64,000 nt of DNA from the NCBI GenBank assembly GCA_035391225.1, contig DAOPKN010000002.1, positions 62,001-126,000 on the forward strand, written 5' to 3'. This document shows, in pieces, positions 7,722 to 17,032 of the stretch. A program made the position numbers and the translations under genes. The DNA is from DAOPKN01 sp035391225. Its GTDB lineage: Bacteria > Thermotogota > Thermotogae > MWEM01. Position 1 is the first letter of the stretch. Each line of letters starts with the position of its first letter. The notes under the pieces were generated by a model. That model worked only from the letters and a program-made list of their open reading frames with translations. It did no database searches and had not been told where the DNA came from.

Positions 7722-8560
7722 CGCTTGCCGAGCACATCGCTTTTTGTTTCGGGGTAAAACGCGCGGTTGCGTTGGCCGAGGAAGCGCTGCGCACGGAACA
7801 GCCCGTGTTTTCGACCGGTGACCTGGTGCACAACGCTTTCGTGATGGACCGTTTGCAAAAAGAGGGATTGCGGCTGTTGAACTGGCAGCAAATCCCCGAG
7901 AGCAGCTTGGTGTTGGTGCAGGCGCACGGGATTTCCCCCGAGAAACGGGGGCAACTGCAACGGCGGGGGAACCGTTTGGTAGATGGTACCTGTCCGATTG
8001 TCAAGCAGAGCTTTGACAAGATTCGCTCCGCATCGCGAGGCGCAAGGGTAATCGTGCTGGGCAAAGAGGGACATCCGGAAATGGAAGCTTTGAAAGGCTT
8101 GGTTCCCGGAATCCATTTCGTGGAGCATCCCGGCGACCGGGTACTGCAGGAAAAAGCGACACGAACCGTCTTTGCCGCCCAAACCACCGCTCCGCTGGAT
8201 GCATTTCGGGAAGTAGCCCAGCAGCTTGCCCTACGCACGTGCCCGGGCGACGATTTGGAAGTTCTCAACACGGTTTGCTCGGTGACGGTGGAAAGGGAGA
8301 GGGAGCTGTTGGCCAAGGCGGAACACTTTGCGTTTGTCGGTGTGATTGGCGGGAAGCAGAGCTCCAACACCCGGAAACTTTTTGGCCTGGCACAGCAAAG
8401 GCATTGTAGGGCGTTTCACATTGCTTCGCTGCAAGAAGCCAAGGAGCTTGGTGGACAGCTAACCCCTGGAAACAGCGTTTTTTTGACGAGCGGGACATCA
8501 GCATCAATGGAAGAGATCCAGCAAATACAACAATATTTTTTGGAGATTTTGGGAGGTTGA
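7718..8560 (+). CDS. ispH: 4-hydroxy-3-methylbut-2-enyl diphosphate reductase
   Basis: Last step of the MEP isoprenoid pathway; a [4Fe-4S] enzyme reduces HMBPP to IPP and DMAPP. The three cluster cysteines are C10 (FCFGVKRAV), C92 (DGTCPIVKQ) and C187 (NTVCSVTVERE), and the substrate histidines are in LVHN (H39) and QAHG (H70). The C-terminal SSNTRKL and TSGTSA motifs are present. I use the GTG at 7718, which overlaps the cmk stop; a TTG at 7712 is possible. At 280 residues it is a free-standing IspH, not fused to the S1 protein that follows. Its presence implies the non-mevalonate route. Confidence 0.96.
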   Translation: MTLAEHIAFCFGVKRAVALAEEALRTEQPVFSTGDLVHNAFVMDRLQKEGLRLLNWQQIPESSLVLVQAHGISPEKRGQLQRRGNRLVDGTCPIVKQSFDKIRSASRGARVIVLGKEGHPEMEALKGLVPGIHFVEHPGDRVLQEKATRTVFAAQTTAPLDAFREVAQQLALRTCPGDDLEVLNTVCSVTVERERELLAKAEHFAFVGVIGGKQSSNTRKLFGLAQQRHCRAFHIASLQEAKELGGQLTPGNSVFLTSGTSASMEEIQQIQQYFLEILGG

Positions 8561-8565
8561 CAAAG

Positions 8566-10263
8566 ATGGTCGACGGCAACGAAAACCGGGAAATCAGTAA
8601 CATGGAGGAAGCTCTGCAACACATGGACGAGCAGCAACCCTTGGTTGTTGATCTGAAGAAGGGTGCCCCTGTTTCTGTAGTAGTCCTGGAAAAGCACACG
8701 AATGAACTGGTAGTGGAAATTGGGGCAAAAAGTGAGGGAACCATTCCACGGGAACAACTCGTTCGTCCCTGGGAGGAATACCAGGCGAACGATAAGATCG
8801 AAGGTGTCATCACATATATCAACGAGGATGATGGTCAAATCGTGATTTCCGAGAGGAAATACGCTTTCCGTTCCGCGTTGGAAAAGGTGCGCAAAGCCTT
8901 CGAGGAACATACTCCGGTCGAAGGTGTCATCGAAGGTTTCAACCGTGGAGGATTTACCGTAACGCTTTTCAACGTCTTGCGCGCGTTCCTTCCATCCGGC
9001 CAATCCATGCTCAAGAAATCCGATTCGCTGATTGGTCAGTCCTACACGCTGGAAGTCATTGACTTCAAGTCGCGAAGGAGAGGAGCACCCAACATCGTGG
9101 TGTCCCGCCGCAAATTGTTCGAAGCGGAGATCAAGGAATTTTTCGAGAAACTCCAGGAAGGCTCCATCTTGGAAGGCCGCGTGGAAAGCATCGAGAATTT
9201 CGGGATTTTCGTGGACCTCGGCAAAGTCACCGGCTTGATCCCCAGATCGGAACTGTCCTACGACCGGTCTGCTGACCCCAACGATTTTGCAAGCGTGGGG
9301 CAAAAGATCAAATCCATGGTGTTGAAGGCTTCCATGGAAAGGGAGAAAGTCACGCTGAGCTTGAAGGCGCTGCAGTCTGACCCCTGGGACAACGCCGAGG
9401 AAAATTACCCCGCGGGAAAACTCGTGAAAGGTACCGTTTTGCGCATCCTTCCCTTTGGCTTCGTGGTGAAGTTCGACGATGGCATCGAAGGCCTCGTGCA
9501 CTCCTCGGAGATTTTCTGGACCCGACGCAGAATGGATATTCACAGCGTGGTGCAAGAAGGAGAACAGGTGGAAGTGGAAGTTCTCAACCTCAACCTCGAG
9601 AAGCGCAAGCTTTCCCTAAGCCTCAAACGCGTGAAGGGGAACCCCTGGGAGGAAATCGAGAAGAAATTCCCCGTGGGAAAAGTGGTGGATGCCAAGGTCG
9701 TGAAGATCCTGCCAAACGGGCTGATCGCGGAACTGGAAGAAGGCGTTTCGGGATTCGTGCACGTCACGGAGTTGTCGTGGAACTTCTTGGATAGCATCGA
9801 AGAAGCGTTCAACGTGGGGGATACCGTCTCGGTGATGGTGCTGGAAGTGTCCGCCGAACAGCAGCGCATGCGCCTGAGCATTCGAAAAGTGGACCAGGAT
9901 CCTTGGCAAAAAGCCGTGGATTCCTTGCGAAAAGGAGATTCCGTGACCGGCCAGATCATGCGATTGACCAACACCGGGGCCGTGGTGCTTCTGGATGAGT
10001 ACAAAATCGAAGCCTTCTTACCGGTGAGCCAAATTTCCCAGGATCGCGTGGAGAAACCCGCGGATGTTCTGAACGTTGGCGACACGGTGAAAGCCCAGGT
10101 TGTCCGCACGGTGTACGAACCCGAAAAGGATCGCCGGAACATGGTGATTTCCATCAAGCAACGTTTGCAAGATTCGGACGTGGAAGATTACAGCCAATAC
10201 ATGAACGCGGATAGCTCCAGGGTAACCATGGCGGAAATCGTCAAGCAGAAGGAACAGGAATGA
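8566..10263 (+). CDS. rpsA: S1 RNA-binding domain protein, ribosomal protein S1-like with six S1 domains
   Basis: Binds mRNA single strands and probably works on the 30S subunit. Six S1 units can be traced over 565 residues; the last four are the best conserved, each with the pattern G-x-V-xx-I-xx-F-G-x-x-V-x-(D/L)...G-(L/F)-(V/I)-(P/H)-x-(S/T)-E-(L/I). The first two are more divergent. Linkers end in repeats such as SDPW, GNPW and QDPW. The ATG at 8566 is nine bases after GGGAGG; a TTG at 8557 is less likely. It overlaps der by ATGA. S1 immediately after cmk-ispH is a recurrent bacterial arrangement. Confidence 0.94.
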   Translation: MVDGNENREISNMEEALQHMDEQQPLVVDLKKGAPVSVVVLEKHTNELVVEIGAKSEGTIPREQLVRPWEEYQANDKIEGVITYINEDDGQIVISERKYAFRSALEKVRKAFEEHTPVEGVIEGFNRGGFTVTLFNVLRAFLPSGQSMLKKSDSLIGQSYTLEVIDFKSRRRGAPNIVVSRRKLFEAEIKEFFEKLQEGSILEGRVESIENFGIFVDLGKVTGLIPRSELSYDRSADPNDFASVGQKIKSMVLKASMEREKVTLSLKALQSDPWDNAEENYPAGKLVKGTVLRILPFGFVVKFDDGIEGLVHSSEIFWTRRRMDIHSVVQEGEQVEVEVLNLNLEKRKLSLSLKRVKGNPWEEIEKKFPVGKVVDAKVVKILPNGLIAELEEGVSGFVHVTELSWNFLDSIEEAFNVGDTVSVMVLEVSAEQQRMRLSIRKVDQDPWQKAVDSLRKGDSVTGQIMRLTNTGAVVLLDEYKIEAFLPVSQISQDRVEKPADVLNVGDTVKAQVVRTVYEPEKDRRNMVISIKQRLQDSDVEDYSQYMNADSSRVTMAEIVKQKEQE

Positions 10264-11603
10264 GCCAACCGGGATCCATTTGGATCGTGGGAAAGCCAAA
10301 CGTTGGCAAATCCACCCTGTTCAACCAGCTGATTCGCAAGAAGAAATCCATCGTGGATGATTCCCCGGGTGTTACGCGAGATGCAGTGTATGGAGAGGTC
10401 CGATTGCAAAATCGGACCTTTCAGCTTATTGACACCTGCGGATTGTTCCAAAACCCGCAAGGGGAGATCGAATCCAAGATGTGGCAGCGCACCATAGATC
10501 TTCTCTCGACCCAGGGCATCGTGCTGTTCTTGGTGGATGGCCAAACCGGGCCCACCGCGGAAGATTTCAAGGTTGCGGAGATCCTGCGGCAAAAGGGTGC
10601 CCATGTGCTACTGGTGGTCAACAAGTCCGAGAACCCGCGGCACACCCAGCAACACCTTTCGGATTTCTACGAAATGGGGTTTGGGGATCCCTTTTTCATT
10701 TCCGCTGCGCATCGCCATGGTTTGGGGGATTTGCTGGAAACCGTGGAAGGCATGTTTCCGGAACCAGCTCCCGAGGAAGAGTCCGTACTCGTTTCCCCCG
10801 AGGTTTCGGAGACGAGAGTAGCGCTTGTGGGAAAACCCAACGTGGGCAAATCCCTGCTCTTTAACCGATTGGTGCAAAAAGATCGCTCCATGGTCACGTC
10901 GATCCCCGGAACAACCCGGGACACCATTGATGAAATCGTTTCACGCGGCGCCAAGAGCATTCGTTTCATGGACACCGCCGGACTGCGCAAGCGCAACCGG
11001 GTGGAGAAATACTCCATCGAAAGCTTCTCCATGATTCGTACGCGGCAGGCTATAGAGAGCAGCGATGTCTGCCTTCTACTGATGGATGCCACCGAGCCGG
11101 CCGGAGAGCAGGACAAGAAAATTGCCGGCATGGTGGAAAAAGCGGGAAGGGCTTCTGTGATCCTCTTCAACAAGATGGATTTGCGCTCTTCCAACCCGCG
11201 ATGGTGCAAGGAGCAGGAAAAGACAACCCGTGAGGACTTGTATTTCATCGACTACAGTCCCATCCTTTTCGTTTCCGCCAAAACGGGTACCGGCGTGGAG
11301 GCCATTTGGAAGAAGATCGAGGATGTTTCGCAGGCTTTCGCCAAGAAATTTTCCACCGGGGAAATCAACCGTGCGATGGAACAGATCCAGATCATGGTGG
11401 CCTCTCCCCGCCTGGGAAGGAAACGGTTGAAGATCTACTACGCCACGCAAGTGGATACCCGCCCTCCTTTGATCCAGTGCTTCGTGAACGAGGCTGCGGA
11501 TATCCCACAAGCGTACAAGAAAGCGGTGAAGAAACACCTGCGAAACTTGCTCGGGGGATTGGAAGGCTCCCCCCTATTCCTGAAATTTACTCCCAGGAGG
11601 TAA
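10260..11603 (+). CDS. der: Ribosome-assembly GTPase Der (EngA)
   Basis: Tandem-GTPase needed for 50S subunit maturation. Two complete G domains are visible: GKPNVGKST near residue 11 with DSPGVTRD and NKSE, and a second GKPNVGKSL near residue 193 with SIPGTTRDT, DTAGLRKR and NKMD. A KH-like C-terminal domain ends with FVNEAADIPQAYKKAVKKHLR. The 447-residue length is normal. It overlaps the S1 gene by 4 bases, and its last codons contain the AGGAGG that serves plsY, so translation is coupled. Confidence 0.97.
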   Translation: MSQPGSIWIVGKPNVGKSTLFNQLIRKKKSIVDDSPGVTRDAVYGEVRLQNRTFQLIDTCGLFQNPQGEIESKMWQRTIDLLSTQGIVLFLVDGQTGPTAEDFKVAEILRQKGAHVLLVVNKSENPRHTQQHLSDFYEMGFGDPFFISAAHRHGLGDLLETVEGMFPEPAPEEESVLVSPEVSETRVALVGKPNVGKSLLFNRLVQKDRSMVTSIPGTTRDTIDEIVSRGAKSIRFMDTAGLRKRNRVEKYSIESFSMIRTRQAIESSDVCLLLMDATEPAGEQDKKIAGMVEKAGRASVILFNKMDLRSSNPRWCKEQEKTTREDLYFIDYSPILFVSAKTGTGVEAIWKKIEDVSQAFAKKFSTGEINRAMEQIQIMVASPRLGRKRLKIYYATQVDTRPPLIQCFVNEAADIPQAYKKAVKKHLRNLLGGLEGSPLFLKFTPRR

Positions 11604-11607
11604 GCAA

Positions 11608-12195
11608 ATGGGTGTGCTTTTCGTGATCATCCTTTACTTTTGCGGTGCTTTCCCCTTCAGTTACCTTGTCCCCAAGATCTGGAAAGGGGTGGACGTACGC
11701 AAGGTTGGTTCGGGAAACGTGGGATCTACCAACGTGATTCGTGCTGTGGGAAAACCCATCGGGGGTTTTTGCATGATCTTGGATGCGCTGAAGGTGTTTC
11801 TTCCGTTGTTGGTCATGAAATGGGTCATGACGGGTCAACCCCATTTTTCGCTGTGGTTGAGCCTGGCTGCGCTATCGGGCGTGATGGGGCATGATTTCTC
11901 GATTTTCCTGAGGGGACGCGGGGGAAAGGGTGTAGCTTCCACGATGGGAGCTTTTTTTGGAATCCACCTGTTGTCGGGTTCCCTTTTCCTTGCGCTGGCA
12001 ACCACGATTGCCTTGAGCACCCGGTTGATGTCACTCGGATCCCTGGTGGGTTTGGTGGCTTCCACGCTCATCATTTTCCCGCTCACGCATGATTGGTACT
12101 ACCTGGCGTTGTACCTGTTCCTCACCCTTTTTTCCTTTTACCAGCACCGGAAAAACCTGATCCGCTTGTGGCAAGGGAAGGAGAACCCCTTTTAA
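11608..12195 (+). CDS. plsY: Acyl-phosphate:glycerol-3-phosphate acyltransferase
   Basis: Integral membrane enzyme making lysophosphatidic acid from acyl-phosphate, the product of PlsX, whose gene is at 55750. The 195-residue protein has five or so membrane segments and the three family motifs: GSGNVGSTNVIRAVG near residue 34, GHDFSIFLRGRGGKGVAST near residues 94-112 and FYQHRKNLIRL near the C terminus. It follows der by 4 bases and its TAA overlaps the ATG of the next gene (TAATG). Confidence 0.96.
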   Translation: MGVLFVIILYFCGAFPFSYLVPKIWKGVDVRKVGSGNVGSTNVIRAVGKPIGGFCMILDALKVFLPLLVMKWVMTGQPHFSLWLSLAALSGVMGHDFSIFLRGRGGKGVASTMGAFFGIHLLSGSLFLALATTIALSTRLMSLGSLVGLVASTLIIFPLTHDWYYLALYLFLTLFSFYQHRKNLIRLWQGKENPF

Positions 12196-14396
12196 TGGAA
12201 AATGGTTACGAAACATACCAGCAAAGTCCCTTCACGCAGTCCAATCCGCCGAAAGGCCAGCCTTTGGAAACCCGCCCGGGTTTCCCCGTGCCGTTTGGGG
12301 TAACGGTTTCGCGCGAAGGAGCCAATTTTTCGCTGTTTTCCCGGGAAGGAAAGCAGGTGATACTGGAGTTGTACGCGGAGTTCTACGATGAAATTCCTTC
12401 CCACCGCTTCGTGCTCGACCCGGTGAAAAACAAGACCGGTGACGTGTGGCACATTTTCCTCGAAGGGGTGAAGCAAGGGCAGTTCTACGGGTACCGGGTG
12501 GCAGGGCCCTACAAACCGGCGGAGGGAAGACGCTTCAATCCCCATAAGCTCTTGACCGATCCCTACGCCAAAGCGATTAGTGGGGAGTATTTCTGGGAAA
12601 AGGAGTATGCCTACGGTTACGACAGGAACTCCCCGCAAAAGGACCTTTCGTATTCCCGCGAGGATTCTGCACGGGGACCGGTGAAAAGCATCGTGGTCGA
12701 CGATTCGGAGTATGATTGGCAAGGGGATCGCCCGCTGCGCATTCCGCTGAAAGACACGATCATCTACGAGATGCACGTACGGCTTTTCACCATGGACAAA
12801 TCGTCTGCGGTGCAGAACCGGGGGACTTTCGATGGCATACTGCAAAAGGTAGACCACCTTAAGGAGCTTGGGGTTACTTCCGTGGAGTTGATGCCGGTTT
12901 TCGAGTTCAACCCGAATTCCAACATCCATTCCAACCCCTTCTCCCGCGAGGTGCTCAAGAACATATGGGGCTACGACCCGTTGGCCTTTTTCGCGGTGGA
13001 AGGAAGCTACACCCGGGGATTGCAACTGGGCGAGCAAGTATTCCTTTTCAAAGAGTTCGTGAAACAGATGCACCAAAACGGCTTGGAAGTGATCTTGGAC
13101 GTGGTGTACAACCACACGGGGGAAGGAAACGAAGAGGGCCCTACCCTAACATTCCGGGGAATCGATAACGCGGTGTACTACCTTCTGGATGCCTCCAACC
13201 CGCGCTTCTACGAGAATTACTCCGGCTGTGGAAACACCCTCAACTGCAACCACGCGGTGGTGAAACAGCTGATCATCGATAGCTTGCGCTACTGGGTAAC
13301 GCAGATGCACGTGGACGGGTTTCGCTTTGACCTGGCAGCGGTGCTTGGCCGCGCGCCAAGTGGGGAGTGGATCGGGGATTTCTCACTGCTGAAAGACATC
13401 GCCGACGACCCCGTTTTGTCGGGTTCCAAGCTAATCGCCGAGGGTTGGGACGCTGCGGGGGGATACTTCGTGGGAGACTTTCCCACGGGATGGGCGGAGT
13501 GGAACGGTAAGTTTCGCGACGTGGTGCGCAAGCTGGTGCGCGGAGACGAAGGCACCATTCCGGAATTGGCGACGCGCATTTCCGGGAGCTCGGACCTGTA
13601 CGGAAAGAACGGGCGCAAACCCTTTGCCAGCATCAACTTCGTGACCGCACACGATGGCTTCACCCTTTGGGATCTCGTTTCGTACAACCACAAGCACAAC
13701 CTGGAGAACGGTGAAGGGAACCAGGATGGAACCGATGAAAATTTCAGTTGCAACTACGGCGTGGAAGGAGAAACAGAGGATCCTTTGATCCAGCAAACCC
13801 GAAAACGCCAGGTGAAGAATTTTGCCTGCCTGCTCATGATTTCCCAGGGGATTCCCATGCTCTGGATGGGAGACGAATTCGGCCGTACGCAGAAGGGCAA
13901 CAACAACGCCTACTGCCACGATTCGCCCCTTACGTGGGTGGACTGGACGCTACGGCAGAAAAACGCGGAGCTTGTACGTTTCTTTCGAAACATGATCCAG
14001 TTCCGCAAGGCGCATCCTGCCCTTCGCCGGGAACACTTTTTTTCCGGAAAGACGCTGCAACATGGAATCCGGGATATCACCTGGCACGGGGTCAAGGCAT
14101 TTCAACCCGACTGGGGGCACTCCTCGCACACGTTGGCCTTTACCATCTCCGGGGAAGATCTCGAATCGTACGAAACCCCGGATAACGATATCTACGTGGC
14201 GCTGAACTTTTTCGACGAACCCCTTTCGTTTGAAATCCCGGCACTTCCGGGGAAATGCTGGAAACGAATCGTGGATACCTTCCAGGAGGCTCCGGAGGAT
14301 TTTTGCGATACCGAGCATGCTCCCAGGGTTTCCGGAAGCTACCTTTTGCACGCACGAAGTATCTTGATCCTGGTATCGGAAAAGAAAAAATCGTAA
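12195..14396 (+). CDS. glgX: Glycogen debranching enzyme (GlgX / isoamylase type, GH13)
   Basis: Hydrolyses alpha-1,6 branches in glycogen or limit dextrins. The 733-residue protein has an N-terminal CBM48-like domain (about 27-110) and a GH13 barrel. The expected catalytic residues are visible: nucleophile D379 in GFRFDLA, acid/base E416 in LIAEGWD, and stabiliser D487 in TAHDG. Other GH13 markers are DVVYNHTGEG near 302 and GDEFGRTQKGNNNAYCHDS later. I start it at the ATG at 12195, which overlaps the plsY stop. No signal peptide is seen, so it is cytoplasmic and fits use of stored glycogen rather than external starch. Confidence 0.93.
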   Translation: MENGYETYQQSPFTQSNPPKGQPLETRPGFPVPFGVTVSREGANFSLFSREGKQVILELYAEFYDEIPSHRFVLDPVKNKTGDVWHIFLEGVKQGQFYGYRVAGPYKPAEGRRFNPHKLLTDPYAKAISGEYFWEKEYAYGYDRNSPQKDLSYSREDSARGPVKSIVVDDSEYDWQGDRPLRIPLKDTIIYEMHVRLFTMDKSSAVQNRGTFDGILQKVDHLKELGVTSVELMPVFEFNPNSNIHSNPFSREVLKNIWGYDPLAFFAVEGSYTRGLQLGEQVFLFKEFVKQMHQNGLEVILDVVYNHTGEGNEEGPTLTFRGIDNAVYYLLDASNPRFYENYSGCGNTLNCNHAVVKQLIIDSLRYWVTQMHVDGFRFDLAAVLGRAPSGEWIGDFSLLKDIADDPVLSGSKLIAEGWDAAGGYFVGDFPTGWAEWNGKFRDVVRKLVRGDEGTIPELATRISGSSDLYGKNGRKPFASINFVTAHDGFTLWDLVSYNHKHNLENGEGNQDGTDENFSCNYGVEGETEDPLIQQTRKRQVKNFACLLMISQGIPMLWMGDEFGRTQKGNNNAYCHDSPLTWVDWTLRQKNAELVRFFRNMIQFRKAHPALRREHFFSGKTLQHGIRDITWHGVKAFQPDWGHSSHTLAFTISGEDLESYETPDNDIYVALNFFDEPLSFEIPALPGKCWKRIVDTFQEAPEDFCDTEHAPRVSGSYLLHARSILILVSEKKKS

Positions 14397-14420
14397 ACCT
14401 GCACAAAGGAGGAAACGCGG

Positions 14421-15083
14421 ATGAAGGACAAGCGCATGTCCCTGGAGGATTTCCAGAAAAGGATCCCCGACGGGGCCGTGATCATGGTTTCCGGTTTCTT
14501 GGGAGATGGCACTCCGGAAACCTTGATCGATGCCCTTTTGAAAGGTCCCCAGGGTAACTTCACGCTGATTGCCAACGACACGGCTTTTTCCCACAAGGGG
14601 ATTGGCAAGCTCATCGTTGCACGGAAAGTGCGGAAGGTTATCGTTTCGCACATCGGTACGAACCCGGAAACCCAAAAACAAATGATCGAGGGTTCCTTGG
14701 ATGTGTCCTTGGTTCCCCAGGGAACGCTTGCCGAACAGATTCGTGCCGGGGGATTTGGTTTGGGTGGGATCTTAACACCCACCGGCGTGGGGACACTCGT
14801 GGAAAATGGCAAGCCCAAGATTACCCTGGAGGGCAAGGAATACCTCGTGGAAAAGGCCCTCAAGGCGGACTTTGCACTAATCAAGGCAAAGAAAGCCGAT
14901 TTCTACGGCAACTGCACCTTCAACTTTACCGCGCAAAACTTCAACTCCTTGATGCCGTTCGCGTGCAGTTGTACCATCTGTGAAGTGCAGGAAATGGTGC
15001 CAGTGGGGGGGCTTTCGCCGAATGAAATCCAACTTCCCCATGCCGTGGTCGATTTCCTGGTGAAGGGAGGGGCGCAGGTATGA
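14421..15083 (+). CDS. Short-chain acyl / acetoacetate CoA-transferase, alpha subunit
   Basis: Family I CoA-transferase subunit A (AtoD/ScoA/CtfA type), which with subunit B moves CoA between acetate, acetoacetate or butyrate. The 220-residue protein has the glycine-rich FLGDGTPETLIDALL segment near residues 27-42, the GTLAEQIRAGGFGLGGILTPTGVGT signature near residues 107-131 and the ALKADFALIKAKKADFYGN stretch. The ATG follows AAAGGAGG. It overlaps subunit B by ATGA. Sequence alone does not fix the acid substrate; ketone-body, butyrate or amino-acid fermentation are possible. kdd at 47849 makes an amino-acid route worth considering. Confidence 0.9.
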   Translation: MKDKRMSLEDFQKRIPDGAVIMVSGFLGDGTPETLIDALLKGPQGNFTLIANDTAFSHKGIGKLIVARKVRKVIVSHIGTNPETQKQMIEGSLDVSLVPQGTLAEQIRAGGFGLGGILTPTGVGTLVENGKPKITLEGKEYLVEKALKADFALIKAKKADFYGNCTFNFTAQNFNSLMPFACSCTICEVQEMVPVGGLSPNEIQLPHAVVDFLVKGGAQV

Positions 15084-15736
15084 TGGATGCCAAGAAGGCA
15101 CGGGAATGGATCGCGCAACGGGTGGCCAAGGAGCTGCACGATGGTGACGTGGTGAACCTGGGTATTGGAATACCCACGCTCGTGGCGAATTTCCTGCCCC
15201 AAGGTGTGCAGATTTTCCTGCAATCCGAGAACGGCGTACTGGGAATGGGGCCTGTTCCCCCGGAGGGCTTCGAGAATCCCGAGATATCCAATGCAGGGGG
15301 TATGCCCGTTTCGTTTCTTCCCGGTGCCGCGGCTTTCGACTCCGCAACCTCTTTTGGGTTGATTCGTGGAGGGCACGTGGATGTGACGGTACTGGGAGCA
15401 TTGCAGGTGGATGCACGGGGCCACCTTGCCAACTGGATGATTCCTGGGAAGCTGATTCCCGGAATGGGGGGAGCAATGGACCTGGTCACGGGTGCCAAAA
15501 AGGTTATCGTGGCCATGACGCACACCAACAAGGACGGATCCCCGAAGATCATCGAAACATGCACCCTACCCTTGACGTCCATCCGCAAGGTGGACCTGGT
15601 GGTGACCGATGCCGCCGTGCTGGAAGTGAACTCCCACGGATTGGTATTGCAAGAACTGGGACCGCAAACCACCCTGGAAGAACTCATCCAGTCCACGGGG
15701 GCCAACTTGATCATCCCGGAGAAATTCCGCAAATGA
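15080..15736 (+). CDS. Short-chain acyl / acetoacetate CoA-transferase, beta subunit
   Basis: Catalytic partner of the preceding gene. The active-site glutamate that forms the acyl-glutamyl and CoA-thioester intermediates is E50, in QSENGVLGMGP. The 218-residue length and blocks such as NLGIGIPTLVANFL and GGMPVSFLPGAAAFDSATSFGLIRGGHVD are typical of AtoA/CtfB. A strong intrinsic terminator begins a few bases after the stop and closes the plus-strand operon. Confidence 0.92.
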   Translation: MMDAKKAREWIAQRVAKELHDGDVVNLGIGIPTLVANFLPQGVQIFLQSENGVLGMGPVPPEGFENPEISNAGGMPVSFLPGAAAFDSATSFGLIRGGHVDVTVLGALQVDARGHLANWMIPGKLIPGMGGAMDLVTGAKKVIVAMTHTNKDGSPKIIETCTLPLTSIRKVDLVVTDAAVLEVNSHGLVLQELGPQTTLEELIQSTGANLIIPEKFRK

Positions 15737-15739
15737 ACG

Positions 15740-15765
15740 AACCCCTCCTGGCGGAGGGGTTTTTT
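15740..15765 (+). terminator. Intrinsic terminator after the CoA-transferase genes
   Basis: Stem CCCCTCC / GGAGGGG with loop TGGC (15742-15759), directly followed by six T residues (15760-15765). It ends the plus-strand transcript. The T run overlaps the stop codon of the convergent gene at 15764. Confidence 0.9.
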
Positions 15766-17032
15766 AATTCAGCCAGGCGAAACTGCTGCAAATTTTCTGC
15801 ACTTGGTTGACGAAAAACGATTCGCGTTCCAGCTCCTCGCGGGAAACGAGTTGCGAAAACGCCAACGCTTCCGAGAAGAAAAGGGTCAAATCCTGCGCGA
15901 AACCGGGATCCTCCACCGCCACCACGATTTCCCCGTCGAAGTACAGGGAACGTACGTTCACGTTTGCCGAGCCCACTACCGCGTACACGCCATCGAAGAG
16001 AGCAGCTTTGCCGTGGAAAAACTGTGCCTGGTACTCGAAGATCTGCACCCCCGCGGACACGATCTCATCGTAGTAGTACCTTCCGCTGTCGTACACATGC
16101 TTGCGGTCGCATGTTTGCCGGGAATTGGTGAGGATGCGCACCTGGACGCCGCGCTGGGCGGCACGGATGAGTGCCTGGTACAGCTCGTAGGGGTAGGGGG
16201 AAAAAAACGGTGTCTGGATATCGATGGAATCCTGGGCGGTTTCGATGGCCAGAATCATCACGTCGCGGAAAGGAAGGTCCCTGCTGAGGTAGGGTTGCTG
16301 GTGGATTACGCGCACCCGTGCCGACCCAGGGGTCGCAGCTGGTTCCATGGGAAGCTCGTGGAACGGTTCTTCCGCCAAGCCGATGTGGTTCCAAGTCTGG
16401 AAAAAAACCGATTGGATCTCTGCCACCGCTGGCCCTCGCACCAAAAAATTCATGTCCAGGTGCGGAGCCTGGTTTACCCCGCGCGACCATGCCTGGGAGG
16501 AGGAATACCCCAGCGCGTTCACTTCGTCCACGTTGGCGCCTCCCACGAGTGCCACGCGGGAATCCACTTCCAAGATCTTCTCGTGGGCGATGTAATTGGA
16601 GGCTCCGATTTGGAAGGGTTGCCGGGAAAAGGCACGCAAAGAGAAGTGGGGGGCATTCAGGGAAAGCAGGTACGATTTCTTTTTTTGCAGCACCCCGATC
16701 GGGTCGAAGAGCAACCGGCACGGAATCCCTTGTTCAGCCTTCTTCTGCAGGATTTCCAGCACCTGCGATCCCATGGAATCCACGAGAAAAATGAAGGTTT
16801 GCAGGTTCACGTGGTGTTCCGCGCTCTCCAACAGCGCGAAAAATGTCTCGATGTATGCACTCCCATTGGTAAGGAGCACCAATTGGTTCCCCTCGGTAAC
16901 CCGCGAAGCGGTGCGCTGGTCCAAGATGGACTCGAAAGCCGGGCATCCAAAGAAAAACTCCTCGGAAGTGGACGCTATGCACACGCAAGCCAGGGCCACA
17001 AGCAAGAAGCACGGGAAAAGAAGCTGCTTCAT
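15764..17032 (-). CDS. Exported phospholipase D / cardiolipin synthase-like protein
   Basis: PLD-superfamily protein of 422 residues with both HKD motifs intact: H150, K152, D157 (HEKILEVD) and H340, K342, D347 (HGKAALFD), each followed by the usual GGANV or GSANV. Such enzymes form a phosphatidyl-histidine intermediate and make cardiolipin or cleave phosphodiesters. The N terminus (about 20 residues, hydrophobic, ending IAS) looks like a cleavable signal peptide rather than the two membrane helices of a typical bacterial cardiolipin synthase, so it may act outside the cytoplasmic membrane. A cysteine lies in the signal but the lipobox is not canonical. It overlaps the aminotransferase gene upstream by ATGA. 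Confidence 0.85.
   Translation of the reverse strand: MKQLLFPCFLLVALACVCIASTSEEFFFGCPAFESILDQRTASRVTEGNQLVLLTNGSAYIETFFALLESAEHHVNLQTFIFLVDSMGSQVLEILQKKAEQGIPCRLLFDPIGVLQKKKSYLLSLNAPHFSLRAFSRQPFQIGASNYIAHEKILEVDSRVALVGGANVDEVNALGYSSSQAWSRGVNQAPHLDMNFLVRGPAVAEIQSVFFQTWNHIGLAEEPFHELPMEPAATPGSARVRVIHQQPYLSRDLPFRDVMILAIETAQDSIDIQTPFFSPYPYELYQALIRAAQRGVQVRILTNSRQTCDRKHVYDSGRYYYDEIVSAGVQIFEYQAQFFHGKAALFDGVYAVVGSANVNVRSLYFDGEIVVAVEDPGFAQDLTLFFSEALAFSQLVSREELERESFFVNQVQKICSSFAWLN

Noticed and set aside
16985..17032. Lipoprotein lipobox in the PLD-like protein
   Set aside because: The cysteine at residue 16 is preceded by A-L-A rather than a standard L-(A/S)-(G/A) box, so I describe an ordinary signal peptide instead.
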